From Mucilaginibacter sp. PAMB04168 (GTDB taxonomy: Bacteria; Bacteroidota; Bacteroidia; Sphingobacteriales; Sphingobacteriaceae), in assembly GCF_039634365.2 (NCBI RefSeq), contig NZ_CP155079.2:4588001-4652000 (forward strand): a stretch of DNA of 64,000 nucleotides, given 5' to 3'. A program made the position numbers and the translations under genes. The notes beneath the pieces are model-generated. The model saw only the letters and a program-made list of their open reading frames with translations, made no database searches and was not told the origin of the DNA. Positions 1 to 8,628 of this stretch are shown here, piece after piece. Positions within the stretch are counted from its first letter, which is position 1; each line of letters opens with the position of its first letter.

Positions 1-92
1 GCGCTGTGCATTTACCGCACCGCGCTTATACTGTTGATGGTAACCTTTACTACAACGGTAAATTACTGATTGAAAAAGCTGCTACTGTTTAA
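1..92 (+). CDS. rpmF: Ribosomal protein L32, C-terminal end (partial)
   Basis: Only the last 29 codons are inside the window, read in the frame that begins at base 3. They give a tail containing HLPHRAYTVDG and ending in EKAATV, followed by TAA at 90-92. This fits the C-terminus of the small zinc-ribbon 50S protein L32, and rpmF directly upstream of plsX is a widely conserved gene order. plsX starts 15 bases downstream, so the two are probably co-transcribed. The zinc-binding part lies outside the window and cannot be checked here. Confidence 0.8.
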   Translation, partial: AVHLPHRAYTVDGNLYYNGKLLIEKAATV

Positions 93-107
93 GCCTAATT
101 TTCTGCA

Positions 108-1046
108 ATGAAGATAGGCTTAGATATTATGGGCGGCGATTATGCTCCAAAAGCCGCTGTTTTAGGAGCAATCGAAGCTTATAAAGCTTTACCAGGCAAT
201 CAAACCCTGGTACTGGTAGGCGATAAAGATGTTGCTGTAAGTATTCTTCAGGAAAATGATTTCAATCCTGATCACTTCGAGTTTATACACACAACCGAAG
301 TGATTGGAATGGGCGAGCACCCTACCAAGGCTATTACACAAAAGCCTGGTTCGAGCATTGCCACTGGTTTTAGGCTGCTAAAGGAAGACCATATTCAGGC
401 CTTCTCATCGGCAGGTAATACCGGAGCTATGCTGGTGGGCGCTATGTTCAGCGTAAAAACTATTCCGGGTGTTATTCGTCCGGCCATGACAACCATTGTA
501 CCCAAACTGAAAGGCGGTTTGGGTATTTTGTTGGATGTAGGTGCCAATGCCGATTGTAAGCCAGATGTGCTACTGCAGTTTGGCGTATTGGGCAGCCTAT
601 TGGCCGAAAATGTTTACCACCTTGAAAACCCTAAGGTTGCGCTGATGAACATTGGCGAAGAGGAAGAAAAAGGCAATATGCTTTGTCAGGCCACCTACCC
701 GCTTATGAAAGGCACATCGCTGTTTAACTTTGTGGGCAACGTAGAGGGCCGAGACCTTTTTGGCGATGCCGCCGACGTATTTGTTTGCGATGGCTTTACG
801 GGCAATGTTATCATAAAAATGGCAGAGTCCTATTACGTAATAGCCCGCAAAAAAGGATTCAACGATGAATTTTTTAACCGTTTCAATTACGAACAATACG
901 GAGGCAGCCCTATTTTAGGTGTAAATGCACCGGTGGTTGTAGGGCACGGCATTTCCAGCCCCGAAGCTATTAAGAACATGGTGCTCCTGTCGCTCAATAT
1001 GGCCGAGAGTAACCTGGTTGAAAAGATTAAACAGGCTTTCGTTTAA
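108..1046 (+). CDS. plsX: Phosphate acyltransferase PlsX
   Basis: PlsX converts acyl-ACP and phosphate to acyl-phosphate, the first step of the PlsX/PlsY route to phosphatidic acid; it acts at the inner face of the cytoplasmic membrane. The 312-residue length is normal for the family. The N-terminus has the characteristic IGLDIMGGDYAPKAAVLGA stretch. Other family signatures are the SSAGNTGAMLVGAMF segment, LLDVGANADCKP and, near the C-terminus, the VCDGFTGNVIIKMAES motif. It sits between rpmF and fabH with short spacers of about 15 bases, which points to one transcript coupling phospholipid and fatty acid synthesis. Confidence 0.96.
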   Translation: MKIGLDIMGGDYAPKAAVLGAIEAYKALPGNQTLVLVGDKDVAVSILQENDFNPDHFEFIHTTEVIGMGEHPTKAITQKPGSSIATGFRLLKEDHIQAFSSAGNTGAMLVGAMFSVKTIPGVIRPAMTTIVPKLKGGLGILLDVGANADCKPDVLLQFGVLGSLLAENVYHLENPKVALMNIGEEEEKGNMLCQATYPLMKGTSLFNFVGNVEGRDLFGDAADVFVCDGFTGNVIIKMAESYYVIARKKGFNDEFFNRFNYEQYGGSPILGVNAPVVVGHGISSPEAIKNMVLLSLNMAESNLVEKIKQAFV

Positions 1047-1060
1047 AACTAATTAGATAA

Positions 1061-2050
1061 ATGCATAAACTACAGGCTGCAATTACCGCTGTACATGGCT
1101 ATGCACCCGAATATGTGCTCACTAACCACGAGCTGGAAGCATTGGTAGATACCAATGACGAGTGGATCACCACCCGCACCGGCATCAAAGAGCGTCGTAT
1201 ACTAAAAGGCGAAGGCACCGCTACATCCGATTTGGCTGTGCCGGCCGTTGAAGGCTTGCTTAAAAAGCGTGGCATCGGCGCCGAAGAAATTGACCTGATT
1301 ATTTTTTGCACTACCACCCCCGATATGCCTTTCCCGGCTACGGCCAATATACTGGCGGATAAAATTGGCGCTAAAAACGCCTGGGGTTATGATTTGCAGG
1401 CGGCCTGCTCGGGCTTTGTATTTGGCTTGGCCACCGGCGCTGCATTTATAGAAAGTGGCAAGCATAAGAAGGTATTGGTAGTCGGCGGCGATAAAATGTC
1501 TTCGATTATTGATTATCATGACCGTGCCACCTGTATTATTTTTGGCGATGGTTGTGGCTGCGCCCTGCTTGAACCTAATACGGAAGGTTATGGCGTGGTT
1601 GATTCGGTGCTGAAAAGCGATGGCTCGGGCCGCGAATTTTTACACATGAAAGCAGGTGGCTCATTACGCCCAGCAACGCATGAAACCGTTACCAACCGCG
1701 AACATTACGCTTACCAGGAAGGTAAAACCGTATTTAAATTCGCCGTTACCAACATGGCCGACGTTGCTGCCGAAATAATGGAGCGTAACAACCTGGTTGC
1801 CGATGATATTGCCTGGCTGGTACCACACCAGGCCAACAAGCGTATTATCGATGCAACCGCAAGCCGTATGGGCATTAGTGATGAAAAAGTAGTAATTAAC
1901 ATTGAACGCTACGGCAACACTACCAACGGTACTATACCCCTATGCCTTTGGGAATGGGAAAGCAAATTTAAAAAAGGAGATAACATCGTGCTGGCTGCCT
2001 TTGGAGGCGGCTTCACGTGGGGCTCTCTTTATTTAAAATGGGCTTACTAA
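1061..2050 (+). CDS. fabH: 3-oxoacyl-ACP synthase III (FabH)
   Basis: FabH condenses acetyl-CoA (or a branched acyl-CoA) with malonyl-ACP to begin type II fatty acid synthesis in the cytosol. The 329-residue protein has the thiolase fold with the full Cys-His-Asn triad: C116 in [10 protein letters not shown]256 in [11 protein letters not shown] and N286 in [12 protein letters not shown]. It ends in the usual [14 protein letters not shown]. It follows plsX by 14 bases and precedes accB after an AT-rich 78-base spacer. Many soil Bacteroidota make iso-branched fatty acids, so branched primers are plausible, but substrate choice cannot be read from the sequence. Confidence 0.96.
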   Translation: MHKLQAAITAVHGYAPEYVLTNHELEALVDTNDEWITTRTGIKERRILKGEGTATSDLAVPAVEGLLKKRGIGAEEIDLIIFCTTTPDMPFPATANILADKIGAKNAWGYDLQAACSGFVFGLATGAAFIESGKHKKVLVVGGDKMSSIIDYHDRATCIIFGDGCGCALLEPNTEGYGVVDSVLKSDGSGREFLHMKAGGSLRPATHETVTNREHYAYQEGKTVFKFAVTNMADVAAEIMERNNLVADDIAWLVPHQANKRIIDATASRMGISDEKVVINIERYGNTTNGTIPLCLWEWESKFKKGDNIVLAAFGGGFTWGSLYLKWAY

Positions 2051-2128
2051 TTTTGGAAACAATTTTTATTTAATTTGTTATAACTTAGGTTTTTAATTTT
2101 CATTTTTAAAACCCAACTACACCTAAAT

Positions 2129-2608
2129 ATGGATATTAAACAGATACAAGATCTTATCCGCTTCGTTTCAAAATCTGGCGTAAACGAAGTATCCATTGAA
2201 CAGAACGATTTCAAAATCACCATAAAAACCAATCAGGCACCAACTATAGTTAATGCAACTATCCCTACAGGTCAACCTGCCGTACAAGCGGCAGTGCCAG
2301 CTGTACCGGTAGCTACTGTACATACACCAGCTGCAACAGAGGCTCCGGCCGCTGCTGATGTATCTAAATACGTAACTATCAAATCGCCTATGATTGGTAC
2401 TTTTTATCGTTCATCATCACCAGATAAGCCTTATTTTGTAAACGTTGGCGACGAAATTCAGGCTGGCAGCGTACTTTGCATTATCGAAGCCATGAAATTG
2501 TTCAATGAAATTGAATCAGAAGTATCTGGTAAAATTGTGAAAGTTCTGGTTGATAACTCATCTCCGGTTGAGTACGACCAACCCTTGTTTTTAGTTGAAC
2601 CTATGTAA
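2129..2608 (+). CDS. accB: Biotin carboxyl carrier protein of acetyl-CoA carboxylase
   Basis: AccB carries the biotin that shuttles carboxyl groups between biotin carboxylase and carboxyltransferase in acetyl-CoA carboxylase, which makes malonyl-CoA. The 159 residues divide into an N-terminal helix region (1-36), a flexible Ala/Pro/Val linker (about 37-80) and a biotinyl domain (81-159). The biotin attachment motif is EAMKLFNEIE with K123 as the expected biotinylated lysine; the protruding thumb sequence FYRSSSPDKPYF is also present. accC follows after 88 bases, the usual accBC pairing, but here an inverted repeat lies in that gap. Confidence 0.95.
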   Translation: MDIKQIQDLIRFVSKSGVNEVSIEQNDFKITIKTNQAPTIVNATIPTGQPAVQAAVPAVPVATVHTPAATEAPAAADVSKYVTIKSPMIGTFYRSSSPDKPYFVNVGDEIQAGSVLCIIEAMKLFNEIESEVSGKIVKVLVDNSSPVEYDQPLFLVEPM

Positions 2609-2610
2609 AT

Positions 2611-2690
2611 ATGCAAATGTGTGAATGTGCAGATGTGCAAATGAAATCAATCATCTGCCTGTCTGCACATCTGCATATCAGCACATCTAA
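2611..2690. repeat. Short-period inverted repeat between accB and accC
   Basis: The accB-accC spacer consists of repeated words of the kind TGTGCAAATG and TGTGCAGATG. A perfect 12-base inverted pair, TGCAGATGTGCA at 2628-2639 and TGCACATCTGCA at 2664-2675, can extend by three more pairs (one G-U) outward, with a 24-base loop. There is no T-run, so it is not a standard terminator. It looks like a decayed short-period intergenic element; it could also reduce or protect accC relative to accB mRNA. Confidence 0.6.
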
Positions 2691-2696
2691 AAAGAC

Positions 2697-4037
2697 ATGT
2701 TTAAAAAAATTCTGATTGCTAACCGGGGCGAAATAGCCCTGCGCATTATCCGTACCTGTAAGGAAATGGGCATAAAAACGGTAGCTGTATATTCAACCGC
2801 AGACCGCGACAGTTTGCACGTACGCTTCGCTGATGAAGCGGTATGTATTGGTCCGCCGGCAAGCCGCGATTCTTACTTAAATATACCAAACATCATTTCG
2901 GCAGCTGAGTTAACCAATGCTGATGCTATACATCCTGGTTACGGTTTCTTATCTGAGAATGCCAAGTTTTCGGCCATCTGCGCCGAGTACGGTATCAAGT
3001 TTATTGGTGCCACAGCCGATCAGATTAACGACATGGGCGATAAGGCAGCGGCCAAAGCAACCATGAAAAAAGCCGGTGTACCCACCATTCCGGGCTCTGA
3101 AGGCTTGCTGCACGACGTTAAAGAAGGCATACAAATAGCCAACAAAATAGGTTACCCTATTATACTGAAAGCTACCGCTGGAGGCGGCGGCCGTGGTATG
3201 CGTATTGTTTGGAACGATATGGAGTTTGAACCCGCCTGGGATTCGGCCCGTGCCGAGGCCGGCGCTGCCTTTGGTAACGATGGTATATACCTGGAAAAAT
3301 TTGTTGAAGATCCACGTCACATCGAGATACAAGTAGTAGGCGATCAGTACGGTAAAGTTTGCCACTTATCTGAACGCGATTGCTCTATCCAGCGTCGTCA
3401 CCAAAAATTGGTTGAAGAATCGCCTTCGCCTTTCATGACCGAAAAACTGCGTAAAAAAATGGGTGAAGCTGCCATTAAAGGCGCCAAAGCTGTTAGATAC
3501 GAAGGGGCTGGTACTATAGAGTTTTTGGTTGACAAACACCACAACTTCTATTTTATGGAGATGAACACCCGTATACAGGTAGAGCATCCGGTAACCGAAG
3601 AGGTAATCAATGTGGACCTTATTAAGGAGCAGATTAAAGTGGCAGCAGGTACACCTATATCGGGCAAAAATTACGAGCCTACTATGCATGCTATTGAGTG
3701 TCGTATTAACGCTGAGGATCCGTTTAACAACTTCCGTCCTTCGCCAGGCAAGATCACCAATTTCCACTCGCCGGGTGGCCATGGTGTTCGGGTTGATACG
3801 CACGTTTACAGTGGTTATGTAATTCCACCGAATTACGACTCCATGATAGCCAAACTCATTTGTGTTGCACAAACCCGCGAAGAAGCTTTAAATACCATGG
3901 AGCGTGCGCTAAGTGAATTTGTAATCGAGGGTATCAAAACAACTATTCCATTCCACTTACAGTTGTTGCAAGATCCTAATTTCAGGGCTGGCAACTTTAC
4001 TACCAAGTTTATGGAAAGCTTTGTGATAGCCGAATAA
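2697..4037 (+). CDS. accC: Acetyl-CoA carboxylase biotin carboxylase subunit
   Basis: AccC carboxylates the biotin on AccB using ATP and bicarbonate. The 446-residue length equals that of typical AccC. The Rossmann-like N-domain begins [17 protein letters not shown]; the ATP-grasp domain carries the glycine loop [11 protein letters not shown] at about 158-168, HIEIQVVGD at 208-216, and the catalytic cluster [14 protein letters not shown] at 288-301 with E288, N290, R292 and E296. The C-terminal lid includes [11 protein letters not shown]. It is the last gene of the fatty-acid initiation run and is followed by a hairpin at 4063. Confidence 0.97.
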   Translation: MFKKILIANRGEIALRIIRTCKEMGIKTVAVYSTADRDSLHVRFADEAVCIGPPASRDSYLNIPNIISAAELTNADAIHPGYGFLSENAKFSAICAEYGIKFIGATADQINDMGDKAAAKATMKKAGVPTIPGSEGLLHDVKEGIQIANKIGYPIILKATAGGGGRGMRIVWNDMEFEPAWDSARAEAGAAFGNDGIYLEKFVEDPRHIEIQVVGDQYGKVCHLSERDCSIQRRHQKLVEESPSPFMTEKLRKKMGEAAIKGAKAVRYEGAGTIEFLVDKHHNFYFMEMNTRIQVEHPVTEEVINVDLIKEQIKVAAGTPISGKNYEPTMHAIECRINAEDPFNNFRPSPGKITNFHSPGGHGVRVDTHVYSGYVIPPNYDSMIAKLICVAQTREEALNTMERALSEFVIEGIKTTIPFHLQLLQDPNFRAGNFTTKFMESFVIAE

Positions 4038-4062
4038 TTTTCATGAAATAAAATTAAACTAC

Positions 4063-4098
4063 AATACCATTCGTATGTAATACAGAATGGTATTTTTG
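4063..4098 (+). terminator. Hairpin terminator after accC
   Basis: AATACCATTC (4063-4072) pairs with GAATGGTATT (4085-4094) around a 12-base loop and is followed by TTTTGTTT. The stem is AT-rich, so strength is probably moderate, and it ends only about 10 bases before the tatC start. Confidence 0.6.
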
Positions 4099-4108
4099 TT
4101 TGCAGTAC

Positions 4109-4981
4109 ATGAGCGATAATAAGATAATAAAAGCAATAAAGGATAAGAGTAAAGACCTTGAGGTCGAAATGTCGTTTTTTGACCATATTGAGGTGCTTCG
4201 CTGGCACTTGATACGTGCGTGTATAGCAATCCTCATATTTACTTCCCTGGCCTTTTATTATTATGATTTCTTATTCGATAAGATTATCATGGGCCCAATG
4301 CGCCCTGATTTTTGGACCTACCGCATGCTATGTAAACTGGGCGATTACCTCAACCGCCCGGGTTTTTGCGTAAAAGAAATTCAGGGAAAGATCATCAATA
4401 CTGAAATGGCCGGGCAGTTTACGCTGCAAATAAATTCGGCGCTTATAGTAGGTGTTACCCTCGGCTTTCCCTACCTGCTTTGGGAAATATGGCGCTTTAT
4501 TAAACCGGCCCTGCATGATAATGAACGCAAAGCGGCTTCAGGATTTGTGTTATATGCTTCATTGCTGTTTATACTGGGCATTCTGTTCGGTTACTTCATT
4601 ATAGCGCCTGAGTCGATAAGTTTTTTGGCCGGTTATAAAATCAGCGATATTATAGAAAATACGTTTACTATCGATTCATATCTATCATCAGTAGCTACGC
4701 TTACATTAGCTACAGGTGTAGTATTTCAGTTGCCAATCCTGGTTTATATCTTATCAACATTGGGTATCCTTACCCCCCAGTTTATGCGTTCGGGACGCCG
4801 CTATGCCATTGTAGCTATATTGATTATTGCGGCAGTTATTACCCCTACGCCCGATATGATGACCATGGCCATTGTTAGTTTACCGTTGTTTGTGCTTTAT
4901 GAAGTGGGCATTGTTGTAGCCGGTTCGGTTGAACGACGTAAGCTCAAAAAGCATAATGAGGTGATGAAGACCGGAAATTAA
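4109..4981 (+). CDS. tatC: Sec-independent protein translocase TatC
   Basis: TatC is the twin-arginine signal receptor and core channel component in the cytoplasmic membrane. I placed the start at the ATG at 4109 (MSDNKIIKAI); an upstream in-frame TTG at 4100 is less likely. The 290-residue product has the family N-terminus SFFDHIEVLRWHLIRA, with the conserved H-E-L/R pattern, about six hydrophobic segments, and a cytoplasmic basic tail. A long periplasmic insertion between the first two membrane segments (about residues 60-110) is typical of Bacteroidota TatC. No tatA/B is in the window. A likely client, an oxidoreductase with an RRKFIQ signal, is encoded at 53099-54430. Confidence 0.94.
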   Translation: MSDNKIIKAIKDKSKDLEVEMSFFDHIEVLRWHLIRACIAILIFTSLAFYYYDFLFDKIIMGPMRPDFWTYRMLCKLGDYLNRPGFCVKEIQGKIINTEMAGQFTLQINSALIVGVTLGFPYLLWEIWRFIKPALHDNERKAASGFVLYASLLFILGILFGYFIIAPESISFLAGYKISDIIENTFTIDSYLSSVATLTLATGVVFQLPILVYILSTLGILTPQFMRSGRRYAIVAILIIAAVITPTPDMMTMAIVSLPLFVLYEVGIVVAGSVERRKLKKHNEVMKTGN

Positions 4982-5020
4982 ACAGGTGATAGAATCTTTC
5001 CTGTCAATTCTATAAAATTC

Positions 5021-5455
5021 ATGAATACAGAATTTAAAATAGCCATAGGCTCCGATCATGCCGGCTTTAAGTATAAACAAGCCTTACTAGAGTGGTTGCC
5101 TCAAACTGCTATTAAGGATTTCGGCACTTACTCAACCGATTCAACCGATTATCCTGATTTTGCACACCCTGTGGCATCAGCTGTTGAGAGCGGCGAATTT
5201 GATTTTGGCATTCTCGTTTGTGGTAGTGCCAATGGTGTAGCTATCACAGCCAATAAACACCAGGGTATACGTGCCGCTATATGCTGGCAGCCCGAGCTGG
5301 CCAGTTTAGCACGCCAGCATAATAATGCCAATATTGTTTGCATACCCGAGCGCTTCATATCACTTGACGATGCCAAAGCCATTGTAGAGTTGTTTTTAAC
5401 AACCCAATTTGAAGGTGGCCGCCATGCTACACGGGTTGGTAAAATGTCTTGTTAG
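5021..5455 (+). CDS. rpiB: Ribose-5-phosphate isomerase B
   Basis: RpiB interconverts ribose-5-phosphate and ribulose-5-phosphate in the non-oxidative pentose phosphate pathway. The 144-residue protein matches the RpiB/LacAB family: IGSDHAGFKYK at the N-terminus, the catalytic loop GILVCGSANGVAITANK with C67, and the phosphate-binding RQHNNANIVCIPERFIS region around H100. It follows tatC by 39 bases on the same strand and may share its transcript. No sign of the allose-specific variant can be judged from sequence alone. Confidence 0.95.
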   Translation: MNTEFKIAIGSDHAGFKYKQALLEWLPQTAIKDFGTYSTDSTDYPDFAHPVASAVESGEFDFGILVCGSANGVAITANKHQGIRAAICWQPELASLARQHNNANIVCIPERFISLDDAKAIVELFLTTQFEGGRHATRVGKMSC

Positions 5456-5537
5456 CTTATTATAAAGTCACGCATTTGTTGCTCATGCAGTTGGTAAAGT
5501 TTCGTTACCTTGCTGCTTGTAATTGTTGTATTTGAAA

Positions 5538-7085
5538 ATGAGAAAAACATTATTATGTAGCGCTGCCTTAGTTGCAGCACTGGGGGCATGTGCCCAAAAA
5601 AATACCACTGCGGTTAAATATGCGCAGTATATAACTGTTGCCGATGCTAAAAAGCACTTAAGCATTATTGCTTCCGACGCTTTTGAGGGTCGTGAAACCG
5701 GCAAACCAGGCGCTGACAAAGCAGCCGCTTACCTAGCTGGCGAGTTCAAAAAGATGGGCCTTCAGGCTCCGGTTAATGAGTCATATTTTTTGGATATACC
5801 TTTAACCAATACAGCTTTCACTCTCAAATCGGTTACCTTAAACGGCACCACGCTTACTTATGGTAAAGACTATACATCGATGGGTGGTACAGGCACACAA
5901 ACTGTAAAAGCCAGCGAAGTAGTATTTGTGGGTTATGGTACCGAAGCTGAGTTAGCCAATGTTGACCTTGCCGGCAAAGTAGCCTTGGTTATAGCCGAGC
6001 CTAAACCAGGCACTACCGTTGATAATTCCAATCCTCGTGCAGCCATGATGGCCTTTACACGTTTGGTACAAGGTATACGTGCAAAAAATGCAGCTTTAGT
6101 ACTTGCAGTTGGCACTGTAACTCAAGGCAGCATGGCCGGTAAGCAAAGCGAGCGTATAACGCTTAAACAAGCTAACCCACGCCCTATCACGCCGCGTCCA
6201 CTGGCACTGACCGTTACATCTGCCGTTGCCGACCAGTTGCTTAAAGCAAGCGGTAAAACCTATGAGCAATTAAAAGCTTCACCTGCTGTACAAACCGTTA
6301 AGGCCGATGTTACAGCCGATTACGAAACCGTAGTAAAAGATGCCAAAGCAGTTGATGTTTTAGGCTTTTTACCAGGTTCGGACGCTAAATTAAAGGAAGA
6401 AGTTTTAGTTTTTTCGGCACACTATGACCATATTGGCATGGAACCCGAAGATACGCCTGGCGACCGCATTAACAACGGCGCTGATGATGACGGTTCGGGT
6501 ACTACCGGTATTTTGGAGATTGCCCGTGCATTCACACAAGCAAAAAAGGACGGTAAAGGCCCTCGCCGCAGTATCCTGTTCCTGGGTAACGTAGGTGAAG
6601 AAAAAGGTTTATTAGGTTCAGAGTATTACTCGGAGCACCCGGTATTTCCATTGGCTAATACCATTACCGATTTAAACATTGATATGATTGGCCGCCGCGA
6701 CCCTGCTCACGAAAAAACACCTGATTATTGCTACCTGATTGGTTCTGATAAACTGAGCACCACGCTGCACAAGATCAGCGAGAATGCCAACAACACTTAC
6801 ACCAAGTTAGCGGTAGATTATAAATATAATGACCCGAAAGACCCTGAGCGTATTTACTATCGCTCAGATCATTATAACTTTGCGAAGCACAATGTGCCAA
6901 TCGTATTTTATTTTGATGGTGTACACGCCGATTATCACCGTGTAAGCGATGAGGTAGATAAAATCGACTTTCCATTATTAGTTAAACGCGCACAGCTGGT
7001 ATTTTATACCGGTTGGGATTTAGCCAACCGCGATGAACGCCCCGTTGTTGATGTGAAAAACGACATGCCGGCAAACAGAAATTAA
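5538..7085 (+). CDS. Secreted M28 family zinc aminopeptidase (lipoprotein)
   Basis: The start is set at the ATG at 5538 because it gives a clean lipoprotein signal, MRKTLLCSAALVAALGAC, with C18 as the lipidated residue; an in-frame TTG at 5523 is less likely. A PA-like insert occupies roughly residues 90-270. The M28 catalytic domain has all five zinc ligands and the catalytic glutamate: H295 in FSAHYDHIGM, D316 in NNGADDDGSGTTG, E354/E355 in GNVGEEKGLLGSEYY, D382 in LNIDMIGR and H445 in YRSDHYNFA. It should remove N-terminal residues from peptides in the periplasm or at the cell surface. The gene ends before a strong terminator. Confidence 0.92.
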   Translation: MRKTLLCSAALVAALGACAQKNTTAVKYAQYITVADAKKHLSIIASDAFEGRETGKPGADKAAAYLAGEFKKMGLQAPVNESYFLDIPLTNTAFTLKSVTLNGTTLTYGKDYTSMGGTGTQTVKASEVVFVGYGTEAELANVDLAGKVALVIAEPKPGTTVDNSNPRAAMMAFTRLVQGIRAKNAALVLAVGTVTQGSMAGKQSERITLKQANPRPITPRPLALTVTSAVADQLLKASGKTYEQLKASPAVQTVKADVTADYETVVKDAKAVDVLGFLPGSDAKLKEEVLVFSAHYDHIGMEPEDTPGDRINNGADDDGSGTTGILEIARAFTQAKKDGKGPRRSILFLGNVGEEKGLLGSEYYSEHPVFPLANTITDLNIDMIGRRDPAHEKTPDYCYLIGSDKLSTTLHKISENANNTYTKLAVDYKYNDPKDPERIYYRSDHYNFAKHNVPIVFYFDGVHADYHRVSDEVDKIDFPLLVKRAQLVFYTGWDLANRDERPVVDVKNDMPANRN

Positions 7086-7100
7086 TGAATGTGTGAGTTG

Positions 7101-7200
7101 GAATGAATGAAAAGTTAACCGCTCAAACATTTTTGATCATAAAAAGGCAGCTTATACAAACTATAAGCTGCCTTTTTCTATTTTAACTACTCATTTATTC
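7101..7200. repeat. Inverted GAATGAATGA-type repeat flanking a terminator
   Basis: The 17-base segment at 7101-7117 and the reverse complement of 7184-7200 match at 14 of 17 positions. Both are built from GAATGA/GAGTGA-like words, and more such words continue outward on both sides (7087-7100, 7201-7217). The terminator hairpin lies in the middle, so the whole block is a nested inverted structure. Confidence 0.5.
7141..7177 (+). terminator. Strong intrinsic terminator after the M28 peptidase gene
   Basis: AAAAAGGCAGCTTATA at 7141-7156 pairs with TATAAGCTGCCTTTTT at 7162-7177 around a 5-base loop. The stem is GC-rich at its base and is followed by a T-run, so it ends transcription of the M28 gene before the LutB-like gene. 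Confidence 0.9.
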
Positions 7201-7221
7201 ACTAAGTACTCACTCACCAAT

Positions 7222-7229
7222 TATATTTG
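7222..7229 (+). promoter_or_regulatory. Bacteroidota -7 promoter box upstream of the LutB-like gene
   Basis: TATATTTG matches the TAnnTTTG consensus exactly. It ends only five bases before the ATG at 7235, so the transcript would start at or within a few bases of the start codon. No good -33 TTTG is visible at the expected distance, which lowers confidence. Confidence 0.45.
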
Positions 7230-7234
7230 CGGAT

Positions 7235-8626
7235 ATGGGAAGCACGGCCGAGAAATTTTTGGTGGATTCGGAAGAGAAGGCATTCAACCCTGAACATCGC
7301 CAGATTATTAATTATAACATGGGCAAGTACCACACGGCAGTTGCCCGTGGCACTGCCCGTTTAGTCAATTTAGAAACGGCTAAGCGTAAAGCACACGTAG
7401 TAAAATGGCGGGTGATGGAAAACCTCGACAAGTTTTTACCCGAGTTTGAAGCTAATTTTCAGCGCCGTGGTGGCAAGGTAATCTGGGCCAATGATGTAGC
7501 TGAGGCACAGCAGGAAATACTTAGTATTCTGCAAAGGGCAAACGCTAAAAAGGTGGTCAAATCCAAAACTATGGCTACTGAAGAGATTCATTTAAATGAG
7601 TTTTTGGAGCAAAACAACATAGAGTCGTTAGAGACCGATTTGGGTGAGTACATTGTACAATTGCTTGGCCAAAAGCCTTATCATATTGTAACACCGGCTA
7701 TGCACCTCTCTAAAGAGGATATAGCCAAACTGTTTCACGAAAAATTTGGCACTCCCATAGATGCCACACCCGAGCAACTTACCGCCAAAGCCCGCGAATT
7801 ACTGCGCGACAAATACCTTCAGGCTGATGCAGGTATTACCGGCGCCAACTTTCTGATATCAGACACGGGTAGCATAGCCTTAAGTGAAAACGAGGGTAAC
7901 ACCCGCTTAAGCACTACCTTTCCTAAAATACATATTGCCGTTGTAGGTATTGAGAAAATTATACCGTCTATTGCTGATCTCGACCTGTTTTGGCCACTCT
8001 TGTCCACTCATGGCACCGGGCAAAACCTAACCGTATACAATACTATTTTAACGGGTCCGCGCCAGCCGGGCGAAAAGGATGGACCGGAAGAAATGTATGT
8101 AATATTACTGGATAACGGCCGTACTGATTTGCTTGCTCAGAAAGACCAGCGGCAGGGTCTGTACTGCATTAGATGCGGGGCGTGCTTAAATGCCTGCCCG
8201 GTGTATCAAAATGTGGGTGGCCATACCTATAATACCACCTATAGCGGGCCTATTGGATCGGTAATTACACCGCATATGAAAGGCATGGAAGAGTTTAAAC
8301 ACTTAAGCTATGCCTCCAGTTTATGCGGGCGTTGTACCGAGGTATGCCCTGTTAAAATTGATATTCACAAAATGCTGTTACTTAACCGGCGTGATGCTGT
8401 AAAATCGGGCGTGGTGAATACGGTTGAGAAGTGGAGCTGGGCCGGCTGGAAAAAAGCTATGCTAAGCCGTAAACTAACCGATTTTTTCGGCGGTAAAATG
8501 AAGAACTTTTTATTGCGTACTTTCTTCAAAAAATCATGGGGGCATCACCGCGAAATGCCTACCGTAGCCGAAAAATCATTTGCACAACGCTGGGCCGAAG
8601 AGCACAACCAAACCGAAAAAGATTGA
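7235..8626 (+). CDS. lutB: LutB-like iron-sulfur protein (lactate utilisation family)
   Basis: LutB/YkgF proteins belong to the LutABC system that oxidises L-lactate and feeds electrons to the respiratory chain. The 463-residue protein has the LUD domain (about 60-300) and a ferredoxin-like domain with two cluster motifs: C311, C314, C317, C321 in CIRCGACLNACPVYQN, and C364, C367, C371 in CGRCTEVCPVKIDIHK. C-terminal DUF3390-like residues follow. Normally lutA and lutC adjoin; here neither is next to it. The downstream reductase gene starts two bases after its stop, so the two are translationally coupled. Lactate as substrate is inferred from the family only. Confidence 0.85.
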   Translation: MGSTAEKFLVDSEEKAFNPEHRQIINYNMGKYHTAVARGTARLVNLETAKRKAHVVKWRVMENLDKFLPEFEANFQRRGGKVIWANDVAEAQQEILSILQRANAKKVVKSKTMATEEIHLNEFLEQNNIESLETDLGEYIVQLLGQKPYHIVTPAMHLSKEDIAKLFHEKFGTPIDATPEQLTAKARELLRDKYLQADAGITGANFLISDTGSIALSENEGNTRLSTTFPKIHIAVVGIEKIIPSIADLDLFWPLLSTHGTGQNLTVYNTILTGPRQPGEKDGPEEMYVILLDNGRTDLLAQKDQRQGLYCIRCGACLNACPVYQNVGGHTYNTTYSGPIGSVITPHMKGMEEFKHLSYASSLCGRCTEVCPVKIDIHKMLLLNRRDAVKSGVVNTVEKWSWAGWKKAMLSRKLTDFFGGKMKNFLLRTFFKKSWGHHREMPTVAEKSFAQRWAEEHNQTEKD

Positions 8627-8628
8627 AA

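Noticed and set aside
4100-4108. TTG start for TatC
   Set aside because: The ATG three codons downstream begins the expected MSDNK N-terminus and lies after a terminator hairpin.
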